The notes under the pieces are model-generated. The model saw nothing but the letters and a program-made list of their open reading frames with translations. It was not told the DNA's origin and did not search any database. Of a stretch of 64,000 nucleotides of DNA, positions 7,523 to 16,547 are shown piece after piece. Both the position numbers and the translations under genes were made by a program. Source of the DNA: Microcoleus sp. AS-A8 (GTDB taxonomy: Bacteria; Cyanobacteriota; Cyanobacteriia; Cyanobacteriales; Coleofasciculaceae); NCBI GenBank assembly GCA_039962225.1, contig JAMPKV010000006.1, positions 1-64,000 on the forward strand. Direction: 5' to 3'. Position 1 is the stretch's first letter, and each line of letters starts with the position of its first letter.

Positions 7523-7560
7523 AAGCTTCTGCGAAGAATTCTTTCAGGAGATTTACTCCA

Positions 7561-8592
7561 TTAGCGGAACATACTACTTACAGAGCTGTCCTCATGGATA
7601 CGCCAAATGGTTTCGCCCAGCAAGTTAGCCACCGAAAGCACCGTTAACTGTGCAAAGCGCTTTTCTTCCGCAACGGGAATTGTATTCGTCACAATGATTT
7701 CTTCCAATATCCCACTCGAAAGGCGCTCGATGGCTGGAGGCGAAAAGACGGCATGAGTCGCGCAGGCATAGACTTGGCGTGCGCCTTCCTTCCGCAGTAT
7801 TTTCGCTCCCTCACAAATGGTGCCCGCGGTATCAATCATGTCGTCTACCAAAACGGCTGTTTTGCCTTTGACATCCCCGATGACATTCATCACTTCCGCC
7901 ACATTGTGTGCCTGCCGACGCTTGTCAATAATCGCTAGGGGAGCATCATTTAGCTTTTTGGCAAAAGCCCTGGCTCTAGCCACACCCCCCACATCAGGTG
8001 AAACAACCACGATGTCAGAAAGTCGTTTACTTGCCAGGTAATCTAGCAGTACAGGTGAGCCGTAGACATGGTCAAAGGGAATGTCAAAGTAGCCTTGAAT
8101 TTGGGCAGAGTGCAAATCCATGGCTAAAACTCGACTGGCACCTGCCTCCGTAATCAAGTTAGCAACCAGCTTCGCCGTAATCGACTCGCGCCCAGCCGTT
8201 TTGCGGTCTGCTCTGGCATAACCATAGTAGGGAATTACGGCAGTAATTTGCCGCGCTGATGCCCGACGGCAGGCATCAACCATAATCAGTAATTCCATCA
8301 GGTGAGCGTTTACCGGTTGGCACGTTGGCTGAATCAGGTAAACATCACAACCCCGAATGGATTCCTGAATTTGAATATATAACTCTCCATCTGCAAATTG
8401 TTTGCGAACCATCGGTCCCAAATCCATCCCCAGATAACGAGCCACTTCTTGTGCAAGTGGAACATTCGCAGAACCTGAAAACAGTCGGAGACGATTATTG
8501 TCCGCAATTGGCGGCAGCATGGGCTGAAGCGTTAAAGTTGCAGAACGGCTCACAGCAAACCCTCGAAGCTCATTTGATTGCAATCTTATCAT
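7561..8592 (-). CDS. prs: Ribose-phosphate pyrophosphokinase
   Basis: This cytosolic enzyme makes PRPP from ribose 5-phosphate and ATP for nucleotide, His and Trp synthesis. The 343 residues contain the N-terminal RLFSGSANVPLAQEVARYLG start of the family, FADGELYIQI, the catalytic flexible-loop region YARADRKTAGRESITAKL, DLHSAQIQGYFDIP, and the PRPP-binding loop VLVDDMIDTAGT near residue 235. The protein is complete. The first 25 or so residues precede the conserved core, as in other cyanobacterial Prs. The gene is monocistronic, with an 855-bp gap to the divergent kinase gene. Confidence 0.96.
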   Translation of the reverse strand: MIRLQSNELRGFAVSRSATLTLQPMLPPIADNNRLRLFSGSANVPLAQEVARYLGMDLGPMVRKQFADGELYIQIQESIRGCDVYLIQPTCQPVNAHLMELLIMVDACRRASARQITAVIPYYGYARADRKTAGRESITAKLVANLITEAGASRVLAMDLHSAQIQGYFDIPFDHVYGSPVLLDYLASKRLSDIVVVSPDVGGVARARAFAKKLNDAPLAIIDKRRQAHNVAEVMNVIGDVKGKTAVLVDDMIDTAGTICEGAKILRKEGARQVYACATHAVFSPPAIERLSSGILEEIIVTNTIPVAEEKRFAQLTVLSVANLLGETIWRIHEDSSVSSMFR

Positions 8593-9447
8593 TCCCAGTT
8601 ATAAACACTTGTAAGAATTTTTAAAAAAGTTGTACTGATGAGAAGGATAGGCATTCATTTAGATAGATGAAAGCTAATTAATCAGCATAAAGAAATAAAC
8701 TTTAATTTTTTTACATAAATACAACTTGTAAAACACGTAAAAAGTCCCTGTGTGGCGTACTATATCCACCCCAAAAACAGGCTATAGCTATTCCTTTACA
8801 CGGACTTGGACTCGAACTCAGAAAAAGTCGTGAGTTAGATTTCTGGTGAGTCAATTGAAAAAACAAATCTCACGGAAAATTCAGCTTTTACAGGAATTGA
8901 CGCATGAAAAATTGAACGACCAGAAGTCGGAAGTAAAGATACAAAAATAGCCATTGGTTTCTAGGTTAGGTTGCTCTAGAAAAGGCTGATGGCTACCTAG
9001 GCCAAGTTGTTTGAGTCGTGAGTCGCAAAGTAGTCTGCCGACACACAGACGAGTGTAGTAAGTCAAAAAAGCTTAAGGCAGCTTTATAGTGTATCACTAC
9101 ATTTCTCGTTTGGGTAGCTTTCGTTCAGCTAGAGGGGTAGGCTTTTTTCACAAGCGCTGTTTTCGCTTCAGGTCTTTCTCTATAGATAGAGGAGAAAAAT
9201 TAAAACTTCACTCGAAAGGAATATGCCCTCATAGGGGTAAAAATGGCTGATTGACTAAAAATAAATTCTTTCTTTATTATTTTTTAACAGAATAATAAAG
9301 AAAATTTCTGATAAATATCCTACTGGCGAGTTGGTTTCATTCACGGTACCCTAAGGAAGTGAAGACAGCTAGCTGCTGCACGGAAGGCAAAATCAACTTG
9401 CCGTTAGGCGTCCTTCCTCTTTCTGATAAAAACTGGTAGATACGCTC
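8593..9447. other. Long intergenic region between divergent prs and kinase gene
   Basis: No convincing protein gene is seen in 855 bp. It is AT-rich near 8640-8740 (likely prs promoter). The stretch 8870-9100 shows pairing potential: TAGCCAT near 8947 with ATGGCTA near 8988, and GTCTG/CAGAC around 9034-9050. An untranslated RNA or leader is possible but unproven. The interval also holds the palindrome listed at 9269-9303. Confidence 0.3.
9269..9303. repeat. Perfect 13-bp AT-rich inverted repeat
   Basis: The arms TTTCTTTATTATT (9269-9281) and AATAATAAAGAAA (9291-9303) flank a 9-base loop, 145 bp before the kinase start. It may be a terminator for an upstream transcript or an operator. The sequence alone does not decide. 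Confidence 0.5.
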
Positions 9448-11481
9448 ATGGAACCACCGATTCCCTCAGGAACTATTCTGCAAAATCGTTACCACTTGCT
9501 CAGTGTTCTGGGTCAAGGCGGGTTTGGTCGGACTTACCTAGCAGAAGATCAAGGGCGATTTAATGAACGTTGCGCCCTCAAAGAATTGATTCCTCCTGAG
9601 ACAGGAGCGTATGAACTGGAGAAGTCGAAGGAACTGTTCCAAAGAGAGGCAGAATCTCTCTATAAAATTAACCACCCACAAGTTCCCCAGTTCCGAGCCA
9701 ACTTTGAGCAGGACGGACGGCTGTTTTTGGTGCAGGACTATGTGGAGGGGAAAACCTATCGCGAACTGCTCAATGATCGCAAAGCTCAGACTTATATTCA
9801 AAGTACCAATCCGAGCGGGGGAAGCCCAGAGCCTAGCGCTGGCGTCTTCTCAGAAGCCGAGATTCGGCAGTTATTACTCCAGTTAGTGCCGGTGTTGGAT
9901 CACGTCCATAGCAAAGGCATTATTCACCGAGACATTACACCGGACAATATTATTCGGCGCAACTCGGACGGTTTGCCGGTGCTGATCGACTTCGGCGTGG
10001 TTAAGGAACTGGCAACCCGGATTTTCACCTCGGTCGCCTCCTCGGCACCCGTGACAACCGTGGGCAAAGTCGGTTATGCACCCAGCGAACAAATCCAGAC
10101 GGGTCGGGCTTATCCTAGCAGTGACCTCTATTCTTTAGCGGCTACAGCCGTAGTACTGCTAACTGGCAAAGAGCCACAAGCCCTATTTGATGATAATCAA
10201 CTCACTTGGAGCTGGCGGCGATGGGCGAATGTGAGTGATGAATTGGCGACGCTTTTGAACCGGATGTTAAGTTATAGACCGGGCGATCGCTACCAGTCGG
10301 CAACGGAAGTGGTGCAAGCACTTCAATCCCCCACACCCACCCCCCAAGCGCCTGTCTCCCCCCCACCTCCTCAACGACCTGATCCCAACCTCTCACAAGT
10401 CGCTACCATGGCTGTAGGACGCACTCCCGCAGGAGGTGCGGCTGCCAGAACACCACAACGCGGTAATCCGTCAATCCCTGATCCCAACCAAAACACAATC
10501 TGGGACAATCCCATGGCTGTCGTCGGGATTGGAATTACGCTGGCGTTGTTAGCAGGATTAGGTTCTTGGGCGCTTTTCAGTTCCCTGAGAAATCAAGGGG
10601 ACCCTCAAGCCTCTGTAACGCCCACTGAGACAATTGGTGACGAGTTACCAACTCCTCTCATTACGGAAACATTACCGCCGACACCCATCGAAACACTCTC
10701 ACCGATACCGACAACAACACTCTCACCGATACCGGCAACACCACTCTCACCCGTACCGACAACAACACCAACGCCAACTTCCTTTAGTCGAACCCTAAAC
10801 GTGCCCGTCGGTAAAACGATCACCACAGCCGGGGATTTAAACGCTAATACAACGGTTAACTACAAGATCCAGGGTGAACAAGACCAACGGCTGACCGCGC
10901 AGATTCCGGACGAAGGCGTTTTGATGACTGTACTCGGACCCAATGGAAAGCCTGTGGGCAACCGGGCGACACGGGTGAAGAATTGGGAAGGAACGCTTCC
11001 CTTTACAGGAAATTACACCATTCAACTGCGGCCCGTCCAAGGTGTGGCGGATAGCGATTACACGCTAGCGCTGACTTTGGAACCGTCGCCCTCAGCCTCA
11101 CCGTCACCGTCACCCTCGCCTTCAGCTAAATACGACTCAGAAACAGTCAAGGTGGCAGCGGGTAAAAGCGTGGATGTTTCAGGTAAAACTAGCCCACAAC
11201 TGATCAAGCGGTATTTGGTGACAGTTCCAGCAGGTCAGGCGCTCACGGTGAAGCCTGTAGAAACTGACGTGAGAATCAATGTTCAATATCCCGATGGAAC
11301 CGTTCAGCAAAATGCCGCCGGCATCAATTTTGTGCGGCCTGGTAATTATAAAGTTGATGTGATTGCTGGAGATGAGGCAAGCTTTAAGCTAAATCTCAGT
11401 CTACAGAACGTGGCTCCGAGTACGACTCCCACCACGACTCCCACCCCGACTCCCACCCCGACTCCCACCCCGACCCCGTAA
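9448..11481 (+). CDS. Membrane-anchored Ser/Thr protein kinase with two PPC-like domains
   Basis: The 677-residue protein has an N-terminal Hanks-type kinase domain (about 14-290): glycine loop LGQGGFGRTY, catalytic Lys45 (CALKEL), HRDITPDN near 161 and LIDFGVVKE (DFG). All catalytic residues are present. A Pro-rich linker precedes one membrane helix (about 353-380, IGITLALLAGLGSWALF). The rest should lie outside the cytosol: TP/SP-rich repeats, then two beta-rich domains resembling bacterial pre-peptidase C-terminal folds, each preceded by Ser/Pro repeats, ending in (TP)n. It is probably a sensor kinase of PknB architecture with a cell-wall or ligand-sensing ectodomain. bioD follows after 18 bp, so they may be cotranscribed without a functional link. 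Confidence 0.9.
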   Translation: MEPPIPSGTILQNRYHLLSVLGQGGFGRTYLAEDQGRFNERCALKELIPPETGAYELEKSKELFQREAESLYKINHPQVPQFRANFEQDGRLFLVQDYVEGKTYRELLNDRKAQTYIQSTNPSGGSPEPSAGVFSEAEIRQLLLQLVPVLDHVHSKGIIHRDITPDNIIRRNSDGLPVLIDFGVVKELATRIFTSVASSAPVTTVGKVGYAPSEQIQTGRAYPSSDLYSLAATAVVLLTGKEPQALFDDNQLTWSWRRWANVSDELATLLNRMLSYRPGDRYQSATEVVQALQSPTPTPQAPVSPPPPQRPDPNLSQVATMAVGRTPAGGAAARTPQRGNPSIPDPNQNTIWDNPMAVVGIGITLALLAGLGSWALFSSLRNQGDPQASVTPTETIGDELPTPLITETLPPTPIETLSPIPTTTLSPIPATPLSPVPTTTPTPTSFSRTLNVPVGKTITTAGDLNANTTVNYKIQGEQDQRLTAQIPDEGVLMTVLGPNGKPVGNRATRVKNWEGTLPFTGNYTIQLRPVQGVADSDYTLALTLEPSPSASPSPSPSPSAKYDSETVKVAAGKSVDVSGKTSPQLIKRYLVTVPAGQALTVKPVETDVRINVQYPDGTVQQNAAGINFVRPGNYKVDVIAGDEASFKLNLSLQNVAPSTTPTTTPTPTPTPTPTPTP

Positions 11482-11499
11482 AGCAACCGTGATTGACCT

Positions 11500-12180
11500 T
11501 TGAACGCACTACTAATTACTGGCACCGACACCGGAACGGGCAAAACAGTTTTGACCTGTGCCCTAGTGGCTTATTGGCAGACTTACCGTCCTCAAGAGAG
11601 TTTGGGGGTATTCAAACCCATTCAAACGGGGGAAGGAGATTGTGAGTTGTATCAACAGCTCTTTGACCTCAACCAAGCCCCAGAAGAAATTACGCCCTTG
11701 CGCTTCCAGATGCCCGTAGCACCCCCCGTGGCGGCAGAACGGGAAGGACGTACCGTTGACCTCGGTTTAGTTTGGCAGGCGTTTAGTAGCTTGCAGCAGC
11801 AGCGTCAGTGGGTGTTGGTGGAAGCCCTCGGCGGACTGGGTTCACCCATCACTCACGAACTGACGGTAGCGGATTTGGCAAGGGATTGGCGGTTACCGGT
11901 TGTATTAGTCGTGCCGGTGAAACTCGGTGCGATCGCGCAAGCGGTTGCCAATGTTGCCTTAGCTCGCTCTTGTGGAGTTCAGCTTCAAGGCATTGTTCTC
12001 AATTGTGTCCAGTCCTGTTCAGAGGAGGACATCGCCAATTGGACACCCATCGACTTGATTGAGTCTCTGACAAACGTCCCAGTTTTGGGCATTTTACCTT
12101 ATTTGGCTGACCCCACTGACCTCTCGAAGCTGGCTCAAGTGGCTTCAAATTTAGATTTGGAGTTGTTAATGCCAAGCTAG
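11500..12180 (+). CDS. bioD: Dethiobiotin synthetase
   Basis: This enzyme closes the ureido ring of biotin, converting 7,8-diaminopelargonate, CO2 and ATP to dethiobiotin. The 226-residue product starts with the P-loop LLITGTDTGTGKT (residues 4-16), followed by FKPIQTG (substrate and metal loop) and LVEALGGLGSPI, the family's E-G-AGG-like motif. The start is TTG at 11500, since no ATG or GTG occurs in frame before the P-loop. It lies 18 bp behind the kinase gene. Other biotin genes are not in the window. Confidence 0.92.
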   Translation: MNALLITGTDTGTGKTVLTCALVAYWQTYRPQESLGVFKPIQTGEGDCELYQQLFDLNQAPEEITPLRFQMPVAPPVAAEREGRTVDLGLVWQAFSSLQQQRQWVLVEALGGLGSPITHELTVADLARDWRLPVVLVVPVKLGAIAQAVANVALARSCGVQLQGIVLNCVQSCSEEDIANWTPIDLIESLTNVPVLGILPYLADPTDLSKLAQVASNLDLELLMPS

Positions 12181-12499
12181 AAGCAACGCTTACGGCATAG
12201 TTGCTTCTACCACGCTTTAAGGGCGCGAGAATATCGTGCCCCTACCAATGATTGTGTGCCACTGAAGGGAACTGCTTTATCGCTAGTCTATTTGAGTGGT
12301 GAAAGTAACGAACCACTCCAGGCATAGAGAACACAGAGCCAGACAAGAGAGGATTTCACAAATCCTTTAGACAGGCTATCGATATGGGGTGAGCAACACC
12401 AATTTAGACACTCAGAGTCTTGATCAGTTAGGTTGGGTGGAGGGTATCTCCCTGAGTAGAGAATATTCCCTTCAATGTTACTATTAAGCGCTGCCAAAC
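12181..12499. other. Intergenic region, nothing recognised
   Basis: These 319 bp between bioD and the amidohydrolase gene show no supported gene, hairpin or repeat. They presumably include the promoter of the downstream gene. Confidence 0.4.
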
Positions 12500-13741
12500 A
12501 TGGTTTCTACATTCCCCCATCCCCATTCGGTTGATTTATCTCAGATTAGACTCGCGATTCGCTCATTGCAGCCTCAACTCGTCGAATGGCGCAGATATCT
12601 GCATCAGCGTCCCGAATTAGGCTTTAAAGAACAACTAACGGCGGAATTTATCTCACAGAAGTTGCAGGAATGGGGATTTGATCAGACACCTGACTCCTCA
12701 GTACCGCTTCGTTATCAAACCGGCATTGCCAAAACCGGGATTGTTGCCACAATTTCCAGTAACCGCCCTGGCCCTGTACTCGGCATTCGGGCGGATATGG
12801 ATGCTCTACCCATTCAAGAAGAAAATGACGTGCCCTACCGCTCGCAACATGACGGTATGATGCACGCTTGTGGTCATGATGGACATACCGCGATCGCTCT
12901 GGGTACCGCTTATTATCTCGCCCATCACCGAGAAGATTTCGCCGGCACCGTAAAAATCATCTTCCAACCCGCAGAGGAAGGGCCAGGGGGAGCCAAACCG
13001 ATGATAGAAGAGGGTGTCCTAAAAAATCCAGATGTTGAAGCCATCATTGGTTTGCATCTGTGGAACAATTTGCCCCTGGGTACAGTGGGTGTACGCAGTG
13101 GTGCATTAATGGCAGCCGTAGAAAGCTTTAATTGCACTATTTTTGGCAAAGGGGGACACGGTGCGATGCCCCATCAAACAGTTGACTCAATCGTCGTCAG
13201 TGCCCAAATTGTTAATGCTTTACAAACCATTGTCGCTCGCAATGTTGACCCCATTGATTCAGCGGTGGTAACGGTGGGCAAACTTCATGCGGGTACAGCA
13301 CTCAATGTGATTGCCGATACGGCTAAAATGAGTGGTACGGTGAGGTATTTTAACCCCAAACTAGAAGGGTATTTTGCCAAAAGACTTGAGCAACTCATTG
13401 CTGGTATTTGCCAGAGTCAGGGCGCAGGTTACGAGTTTAATTATGTGGAGCTTTATCCACCCGTAATTAATGATGCCCGCATGGCTGAACTTGTTCGATC
13501 AGTGGCATCCGATGTTGTGGAAACTCCAGCCGGAGTTGTTCCAGAATGTCAAACTATGGGGGGGGAAGATATGTCATTTTTCCTTAAGCAAGTGCCAGGT
13601 TGCTATTTTTTCTTGGGGTCAGCCAACCCTAATAAAAAATTAGCTTATCCCCATCACCATCCGCGATTCGATTTTGATGAAACAGCTTTATTGATGGGTG
13701 TAGAAATCTTTGTTCGTTGTCTAGAAAAGCTTTGTCGCTGA
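12500..13741 (+). CDS. M20-family amidohydrolase (N-acyl-amino-acid or hippurate hydrolase type)
   Basis: This 413-residue dinuclear metal hydrolase of the M20D group removes acyl groups from amino acids or related conjugates. It shows RRYLHQRPELGFKE, GIRADMDALPI, MHACGHDGHTA (metal Cys/His), FQPAEEGPGGA (catalytic Glu pair), GLHLWNNLPLG and a C-terminal MGGEDMSFFLKQVPG with HHPRFD. All expected motifs are intact. It is cytosolic, with no signal peptide. Exact substrate is undetermined; IAA-amino acid and N-acetyl-diaminopimelate hydrolases share this layout. Confidence 0.92.
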   Translation: MVSTFPHPHSVDLSQIRLAIRSLQPQLVEWRRYLHQRPELGFKEQLTAEFISQKLQEWGFDQTPDSSVPLRYQTGIAKTGIVATISSNRPGPVLGIRADMDALPIQEENDVPYRSQHDGMMHACGHDGHTAIALGTAYYLAHHREDFAGTVKIIFQPAEEGPGGAKPMIEEGVLKNPDVEAIIGLHLWNNLPLGTVGVRSGALMAAVESFNCTIFGKGGHGAMPHQTVDSIVVSAQIVNALQTIVARNVDPIDSAVVTVGKLHAGTALNVIADTAKMSGTVRYFNPKLEGYFAKRLEQLIAGICQSQGAGYEFNYVELYPPVINDARMAELVRSVASDVVETPAGVVPECQTMGGEDMSFFLKQVPGCYFFLGSANPNKKLAYPHHHPRFDFDETALLMGVEIFVRCLEKLCR

Positions 13742-13748
13742 CGCAGAA

Positions 13749-13851
13749 AACCTAGTACCGCTTCGCGGAATTCAAAATTCAAAATGCTTATAGTGTTAGC
13801 ATTCCAGTAATTTTGAAGGGTAGCTTTATTTCCGCCGCGCTGTACTAGGTT
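13749..13851. repeat. MITE-like element with 10-bp terminal inverted repeats
   Basis: AACCTAGTAC (13749-13758) and GTACTAGGTT (13842-13851) are perfect inverted repeats bounding 103 bp. Inside is the CCGCTTCGCGG hairpin and paired AAATT tracts. It has no coding capacity. It lies just past the amidohydrolase stop and could act as a transcription-ending hairpin. Confidence 0.55.
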
Positions 13852-14065
13852 AACTGGTATCCTTATCATTGATCAGGATTTACATTATTTGATATTTTTT
13901 TGTAATCCTGTACACTTGAGCCAGTATTTCTCAGGACAGAGAAGCCTACTCTTTCTACTGATAGACGTATTGCATCGACTTCCGAGCTAAAGTTAATGTC
14001 ACGCCGTTAGTCCATAGAAAAAAACTTTTAACGGATTAGGAAGCAAGGGAAGGGAGTAGTAGGCT

Positions 14066-14695
14066 ATGACATACGGAAATAGACCGGGAGATAATTTGAT
14101 GACTGAACCTCCCGTCGTTAATCAAGTAGTGGAATACCATGACCGTGTACGGTGGGGACCGATTGTTTCAGGGTTGGTCGTTGCTTTAGCCACTCAACTC
14201 ATTTTGAGCGCACTAGGTGCTGCGATTGGAGCCAGTTTTCTATCAGGTTCAGGGGCACCTAGATCCAATGCACCCGGTGTTGGCACGGGCGTAGGAATTT
14301 GGTCAATTATTAGTTTGTTAATTGCACTATTTATCGGAAGTTGGGTTGCAGCGCGTGCCAGTGGGCCAATGAACCGCAATACAGCGCTTCTCAACGGTGC
14401 AATTCTTTGGGCAACCACTCTAGCACTTGGCTCTTGGTTATTAGCCAGTGGCGTCACGGGGGCTTTTGGGATCGCAGCCTCCAATGCCGGGGAAGTCGTC
14501 AATCAGGTTCAACAGGGTGGCGTTAATTTACCCGACAATGCGCCTAATGTAACAGCTCAGCAAACGCGTGACGTTGCAGGCAACGCCGCTAAGGGATTGT
14601 GGTCTTTTGTAATTGGTTCCTTACTGGGTTTAGCCGCATCGATGGGAGGAGCTTCAGTGGGAACTCGCAGTCCTCGTGTTTATCGAGAACGATAA
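14066..14695 (+). CDS. Conserved small integral membrane protein, function unknown
   Basis: The 209-residue protein has about four glycine/alanine-rich membrane helices: GPIVSGLVVALATQLILSALGAAIG, GIWSIISLLIALFIGSWVAA, ALLNGAILWATTLALGSWLL-type and a C-terminal helix LWSFVIGSLLGLAASMGG, each given here approximately. A soluble loop (GEVVNQVQQGGVNLPDN) sits before the last. The N-terminus (RPGDNLMTEPPVVNQ) is hydrophilic. The first ATG follows GGAAGGGAGTAG, a usable ribosome site. No enzyme motif is seen. A strong terminator follows, so it is probably a single-gene transcript. Confidence 0.7.
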   Translation: MTYGNRPGDNLMTEPPVVNQVVEYHDRVRWGPIVSGLVVALATQLILSALGAAIGASFLSGSGAPRSNAPGVGTGVGIWSIISLLIALFIGSWVAARASGPMNRNTALLNGAILWATTLALGSWLLASGVTGAFGIAASNAGEVVNQVQQGGVNLPDNAPNVTAQQTRDVAGNAAKGLWSFVIGSLLGLAASMGGASVGTRSPRVYRER

Positions 14696-14724
14696 ATTTT
14701 CTGTTGATTGTTACCTCCTCTTAG

Positions 14725-14749
14725 AGCACCTTGACAAAGGTGCTTTTTT
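14725..14749 (+). terminator. Intrinsic terminator
   Basis: AGCACCTT/AAGGTGCT stem with a 4-base loop followed by TTTTTT, 30 bp after the membrane-protein stop. Confidence 0.9.
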
Positions 14750-14929
14750 GTAGATTGAAAAGTTGGACTTGGGCGATCGCATTTTTAGTCAGTTCAGTTC
14801 AGCTGAGTGATATCATGTCCGCTCACAGAACCACACTATGCGGGGGTTTGGGAGGAAGGTGCGATCGCATCTTTATTTTTATCTTTGAGTCTCTTCTCGT
14901 GAATCATCTTAAATCCGACGGTGAATGTG

Positions 14930-15373
14930 TCAAATTAACCGTCTTTCTTCAATTTCTTTTAATAGCTGTCGCACGAGAATGTCTCCCGTCAACATCGCAA
15001 GGATATCAATCAGATTGGTAATCACTTCCTTGAAGGCTTCGCGCAAGGCGGGCTTCCCTTCTTCTTCCAGACGTTGACGCAGAACCTCAAAGGAAACTCC
15101 TTCCGCAGTGACTTCCAGATGCTTGATTAAATGGTATTTTTCTGCTGTTAGTGTTAAAGCCCGCTCCATAATAGCCGTCACCGTCACTCTGCCTAAAGTC
15201 GGCATAATTCGATTCCAAATGGTTTGCAGCAAGTCCTCATAAATTTCTAATACCTCTTCCTTGCGAGCCATGTTCTTCGCGCTATCGACGCGCTGTTGAA
15301 CAACCTCTTCAACAGTGGCTGGTTGTTGGCTGGTGTCTTCTGATTGTGAGTTTTGATTGGGAGCAGTCATCAC
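14930..15373 (-). CDS. Conserved hypothetical protein, helical
   Basis: The 147-residue product has a Gln/Ser-rich N-terminus (NQNSQSEDTSQQPATVEEV) and then a long, charged, helix-forming region with LQTIWNRIMPTLGRVTV and a C-terminal EVITNLIDILAMLTGDIL. There is no signal peptide, metal motif or Walker motif. It is probably cytosolic. No family was recognised. It is transcribed toward the terminator region and alone on its strand. Confidence 0.6.
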   Translation of the reverse strand: MMTAPNQNSQSEDTSQQPATVEEVVQQRVDSAKNMARKEEVLEIYEDLLQTIWNRIMPTLGRVTVTAIMERALTLTAEKYHLIKHLEVTAEGVSFEVLRQRLEEEGKPALREAFKEVITNLIDILAMLTGDILVRQLLKEIEERRLI

Positions 15374-15482
15374 ATTTCCGTGTGCGTACTGGAGTCAACA
15401 GGAGCAGCCAAACAATTCTGACATTCCTTTCGTGTCCTGCATACATTTTTTCTGACAGGCAATCGCCACAGGGAGATAACCT

Positions 15483-15592
15483 TTAGGCGCTGAAGTATTT
15501 TGCGACGAGGTGATGTGCAATAATCGCCGTTGTCGATTGTTCCGGATATAGCTGTTCGCTTTCATCCATGTAGAGATTGATGCGATCGCATT
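15483..15592 (-). pseudogene. Duplicated metH 3' tail
   Basis: About 110 bp match the last codons of metH (18938-19047): both encode [20 protein letters not shown] followed by IIAHH, then VAKYFSA and a stop, with only a few substitutions (for example His for Pro after AHH). Upstream on its own strand the frame carries unrelated sequence overlapping the Uma2 gene, so it cannot be a working gene. It marks a segmental duplication linked to Uma2 genes at both sites. Confidence 0.75.
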
Positions 15593-15638
15593 CTTGCCGC
15601 AATAAGATTAAGTTGACAGCGTTACTCTGTTGGGCATC

Positions 15639-16415
15639 ATGTATCAAACCGACCCACCTCTCGACCCGAAAAAAGTTTTGCCCACAATGTACGATCTTCC
15701 CAGCGAAGACCCAGAGGAACCCGGTTTGCCTGACAAATATCACCTATTACAAGCTCGTTTCCTTGAAGATACCTTCTGTCCTGCGAACTACTCCAGCGCT
15801 CAGGTTTTTGTTGCCAGCGATTTGAATCTTTACTACAATCCGCGCCAACCCAATTGGTACAAACGCCCCGACTGGTTTGCTGTGGTGGGAGTTGACCGAC
15901 TCTATGAACAACGGGATTTGCGAATGAGCTATGTGGTGTGGCAAGAAGAAGTCAATCCTTTTGTAGCGGTAGAACTGATTTCACCGGGTACAGAAAAAGA
16001 AGACTTGGGGCAGACGCTGCGAGAAGCGAATCAACCGCCGACGAAGTGGGAAGTCTATGAACGCATTTTGCGCGTGCCCTATTACATAGTGTTTAATGGT
16101 CGCACTAATCAACTGAGAACGTTTCAGTTAGCAGGTAGTAGCTACAGTGAGTTAGAACTAAGCGAACCGCGAGTGTGGATGAACGATATTCAGCTAGGTT
16201 TGGGGCTGTGGCAGGGTTTCTATGGGGAATGCGATCGCGTCTGGTTGCGTTGGTATGATGCTGCTGGTAACTGGATTCTGACTCCTGAAGAACGAGAACG
16301 ACAACGAGCTGAGCAAGAAGGTCAAATGCTTGAGCGAGAAAGGCGACGAGTAGAAAGATTAGCAGAACAATTGCGTTCTCTGGGTGTTGAACCGAATTTG
16401 GATGATGAGGTTTAG
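15639..16415 (+). CDS. Uma2-family PD-(D/E)XK-fold protein
   Basis: The 258-residue protein has the Uma2 (DUF820) core: [22 protein letters not shown] (Asp of the nuclease-like site), [15 protein letters not shown] (the ExxK-like strand), [17 protein letters not shown] and LQLGLGLW-type strands. A coiled, Arg/Glu-rich tail ([19 protein letters not shown]) ends with [12 protein letters not shown]. Such genes are greatly expanded in cyanobacteria, and their cellular role is unknown. The ATG at 15639 is preferred over an upstream TTG at 15630. Its 5' end abuts the metH-tail duplicate on the other strand. Confidence 0.85.
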   Translation: MYQTDPPLDPKKVLPTMYDLPSEDPEEPGLPDKYHLLQARFLEDTFCPANYSSAQVFVASDLNLYYNPRQPNWYKRPDWFAVVGVDRLYEQRDLRMSYVVWQEEVNPFVAVELISPGTEKEDLGQTLREANQPPTKWEVYERILRVPYYIVFNGRTNQLRTFQLAGSSYSELELSEPRVWMNDIQLGLGLWQGFYGECDRVWLRWYDAAGNWILTPEERERQRAEQEGQMLERERRRVERLAEQLRSLGVEPNLDDEV

Positions 16416-16547
16416 GGGTTTGAGGGGAAAATGCGATCGCATATCCACTGGCTCTTGGTTGACTGATAAAACTCCGCTTTGCCAGTTAGACCGCCCAATC
16501 CCAATCACCCATAAGTAAGGCTCTTCGTCTGAGTAGCCCGGAAAACT

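Noticed and set aside
8800-8835. GACTCGAACTC resembling a tRNA T-arm
   Set aside because: No matching acceptor, D-arm or anticodon stem could be built on either strand.
10660-10770. Tandem ACACTCTCACCGATACCG units as a CRISPR or regulatory repeat
   Set aside because: They encode the Thr/Pro/Ser-rich extracellular linker of the kinase.
15483-15743. 86-residue minus-strand ORF as a gene
   Set aside because: Only its last 35 or so residues resemble MetH; the rest is antisense to the Uma2 gene. Treated as a metH-tail duplicate.
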